From Lishizhenia tianjinensis (lineage in GTDB: Bacteria; Bacteroidota; Bacteroidia; Flavobacteriales_D; Crocinitomicaceae), in the NCBI GenBank assembly GCA_945902115.1, contig CAMDLY010000004.1, positions 1 to 64,000 of the forward strand: a stretch of 64,000 bases of DNA, written 5' to 3'. The notes under the pieces are model-generated. The model was given only the letters and a program-made list of their open reading frames with translations, did no database searches and had not been told where the DNA came from. A program made the position numbers and the translations under genes. Shown here one piece after another: positions 62,189 to 64,000 of this stretch. Numbering within the stretch: position 1 is the first letter of the stretch; each line of letters starts with the position of its first letter.

Positions 62189-63259
62189 ATGTCAACGTCA
62201 GCACTCTCTTTTGCAGTTAAAAAAGTTGAAGAATCACGCATTCATCAAATAGATTGGGATAATTTAGCATTTGGAAAAAGTTTCTCTGATCACATGTTTA
62301 TGATGGAATACGCGCAAGGTGAGTGGAAGCAAGCCCGAATCGTTCCATTTGAACCAATACCTATGCATCCTGCCATGTCAGCAATTCATTATGGGCAATC
62401 CATTTTCGAAGGCTTGAAGGCATATCGTGGTAAAAATGGTAAGATAGCTATTTTTAGGCCCGACATGAATGCTAAGAGGTTTGCAGAATCGGCGAATAGA
62501 ATGTGCATGCCCACTGTGCCTGAAGATATATTCTTGGAGGCCATACGACAGTTAGTGAGTTTAGATCAAAATTGGGTTATTGAGAGTCCAGGTTATTCTT
62601 TATATATTCGACCATTTTTATTTGCAACAGATGAATTTGTAGGTATTAAGCCTGCGGAGACATACAAATTTATGATTATCACATCTCCAGTAGGGGCATA
62701 TTACTCGGAACCCGTTCGTGTTAAAATTGAAGAGTATTACACACGTGCTGCTTCCGGTGGGGTTGGTAGGGCAAAGGCTGCAGGGAATTATGGATCGTCC
62801 TTGTACCCTGCGAAAATAGCTCAAAATCAAGGGTTTCATCAATTAATTTGGACTGATGCTGTTGAACATAAATATATTGAGGAGTCTGGCACCATGAACA
62901 TTGTATTTCAATTAAATGGTAAGTTAGTAACTCCCTCTGAAGATTCAGACACAATATTAAGAGGAGTCACCAAAAGATCTATCATCGAAATAGCTCAAAT
63001 TTGGGGTATTGAGGTAGAAGAGAGAAAAGTTTCTGTTGAGGAAATTGTTACCGCAGCGAGATCAGGGTTATTAGAGGATGCGTTTGGTGCGGGCACTGCT
63101 GCCACGATTGCACAAATAGCGAAAATTGGTTATAGAGATGAAATATTTGAACTACCACCAATTGAAAGTAGAACAATATCCAACAGAATAAAAGATTATA
63201 TGAATGCCCTAAAGTATCAGGAAATTGATGACGAAATGGGGTGGAATTTCTTGATCTGA
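62189..63259 (+). CDS. ilvE: Branched-chain amino acid aminotransferase
   Basis: The 356-aa class IV PLP enzyme has MHPAMSAIHYGQSIFEGLKA, LYIRPFLFATDEFVGI, the PLP Lys in GGVGRAKAAGNYGSSLYPAK and EESGTMNIVFQLNGKLVTP. It makes valine, leucine and isoleucine from their keto acids. Length fits the longer, eukaryote-like form common in Bacteroidota. It is followed by an exported protein after 36 nt. Confidence 0.95.
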   Translation: MSTSALSFAVKKVEESRIHQIDWDNLAFGKSFSDHMFMMEYAQGEWKQARIVPFEPIPMHPAMSAIHYGQSIFEGLKAYRGKNGKIAIFRPDMNAKRFAESANRMCMPTVPEDIFLEAIRQLVSLDQNWVIESPGYSLYIRPFLFATDEFVGIKPAETYKFMIITSPVGAYYSEPVRVKIEEYYTRAASGGVGRAKAAGNYGSSLYPAKIAQNQGFHQLIWTDAVEHKYIEESGTMNIVFQLNGKLVTPSEDSDTILRGVTKRSIIEIAQIWGIEVEERKVSVEEIVTAARSGLLEDAFGAGTAATIAQIAKIGYRDEIFELPPIESRTISNRIKDYMNALKYQEIDDEMGWNFLI

Positions 63260-63295
63260 TTTATGGATAAGATAGACAATTAGCATCCTTAAGTT

Positions 63296-64000
63296 ATGCG
63301 TCTAATTCAGCTCATCGTTCTGGTATTATTTTATACGTCAATTTTTGGACAGGTATTGAAAGTCGAGGTTAGAGATGCTAAAACGGGAGATCCAGTCCAA
63401 AATGTTTCAGTAGTTGCTTATTCCGAGACTTACGACTCTAACGTAACCTTTATGACAAATGGTCGTGGAATAGTTATTTTAGGTAAAAAAATCAGCAGTT
63501 TACATGATTCTGTTATTGTAATTAGAGAATTAAGTAAGTATAGGAATTTGGAATTTTCTCATCCAATCTATCAAAATCAAAAAAAAGATATCGCTAATAT
63601 TTATGCGAGTAGTGGCCTGGATACAATTCTGCTGAATATTTTTCTTCAACCGATAAAACAACGAGAACTGAGAGAGGTTCGCTTAAGCGCCCCAGGTAAA
63701 GTGGATACGGTATATGGCTCCCAAAAATTGGGCGTATTAGATTTTGAAATATTTTCTGGTGGAAATATATTGTTACTTCTTTACCCGAGGACAAAAGATA
63801 AGGCCACCGAGATTTCATACTATAGAGATACGTCCATTGTTAATAGTCTAACGTTGAGTTCACCCATAAATCAGTTAGTTAGAGATTACCGAGGGAATGT
63901 TCATGCTGTTGGTGTTGATTTTGTTCACGGTATTCAATTGGTTGACGATTCTATTCAAACTGCTCAGGTTCCATTAGAATACTATGTTAAGTATTTAGCA
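63296..64000 (+). CDS. Exported protein with carboxypeptidase-regulatory-like domain, partial
   Basis: Translated by hand because it runs off the window; 235 codons are visible. MRLIQLIVLVLFYTSIFGQ is a signal peptide, followed by VEVRDAKTGDPVQNVSVVAY, a CarboxypepD_reg-like beta sandwich, and a region with LGVLDFEIFSGGNILLLLYP. Such domains introduce surface or TonB-dependent proteins in Bacteroidota, but the rest is missing and no function is claimed. It begins 36 nt after ilvE. Confidence 0.7.
   Translation, partial: MRLIQLIVLVLFYTSIFGQVLKVEVRDAKTGDPVQNVSVVAYSETYDSNVTFMTNGRGIVILGKKISSLHDSVIVIRELSKYRNLEFSHPIYQNQKKDIANIYASSGLDTILLNIFLQPIKQRELREVRLSAPGKVDTVYGSQKLGVLDFEIFSGGNILLLLYPRTKDKATEISYYRDTSIVNSLTLSSPINQLVRDYRGNVHAVGVDFVHGIQLVDDSIQTAQVPLEYYVKYLA

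Overview
The window is AT-rich DNA from a member of the Bacteroidota, most likely Flavobacteriales. The evidence is a secreted amidase with a type IX secretion C-terminal sorting domain, the gliding genes gldB and gldC, GH3-family and WG-repeat proteins, AT-rich starts without obvious Shine-Dalgarno sites, and repeated promoters of the flavobacterial type (TTG, 19-23 nt spacer, TAnnTTTG). No rRNA operon, phage, insertion sequence or CRISPR array was seen. The window is mostly ordinary chromosome, densely packed with many ATGA-type start/stop overlaps.

Layout. 1-4247: start of a DPP-IV-like S9 peptidase and a large T9SS amidase. 4329-5530: rpsF-rpsR-rplI with terminator. 5501-13718 (minus): photolyase-like protein, hldD, deoxynucleoside kinase, a beta-propeller-like exported protein, GH3 family protein, a 40-aa membrane protein missing from usual size cut-offs, Bax inhibitor-1, a QueD/PTPS-like protein and mtaB. 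13792-14532: an aspartyl/asparaginyl beta-hydroxylase-like gene. 14545-24732: a tight ten-gene minus-strand series plus its promoter-proximal gene: two paralogous lipoproteins, tlyA, bioD, bioA, a hypothetical gene, a TPMT-type methyltransferase, a TMTC-like membrane protein with TPRs, and three different PAPS-type sulfotransferases. 24776-30188: rimO, M23 peptidase, cysteine desulfurase, glycosyltransferase, flippase. 30181-32900 (minus): gldB-gldC-DUF2797-GtrA. 32935-38255: outer-membrane barrel, nadE, WG-repeat protein, TonB-like protein, XRE/S24 regulator. 38307-41525: thrS-infC-rpmI-rplT.

41562-44700 is the least ordinary part. A COG0523 metal-chaperone GTPase is interrupted by an in-frame TGA, its two-gene operon starts at a promoter overlapping a perfect TGCAACT/AGTTGCA palindrome, and it is followed by about 1.3 kb of sparse DNA with small lipoproteins and unexplained hairpins. 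44817-55130 holds a metallophosphoesterase, tRNA-Lys(TTT), aroK, uvrA, an amino-acid permease, gmhA, an HU protein, a CrtI/CrtD-type carotenoid desaturase and purK. 55168-64000 holds hpt-adk-obg-PAP2-crcB, comEC, recQ, ilvE and the start of an exported protein.

Connections: gmhA and hldD, 43 kb apart, both serve ADP-heptose synthesis for LPS core. MtaB and RimO are both radical-SAM methylthiotransferases. bioA/bioD supply biotin. The sulfotransferase/TMTC block is the best candidate for an incompletely described surface-modification system. The nonsense codon in the zinc-type GTPase and several promoter-proximal palindromes are the clearest sequence-level oddities. All functional calls come from reading sequence and motifs; no database search was run.
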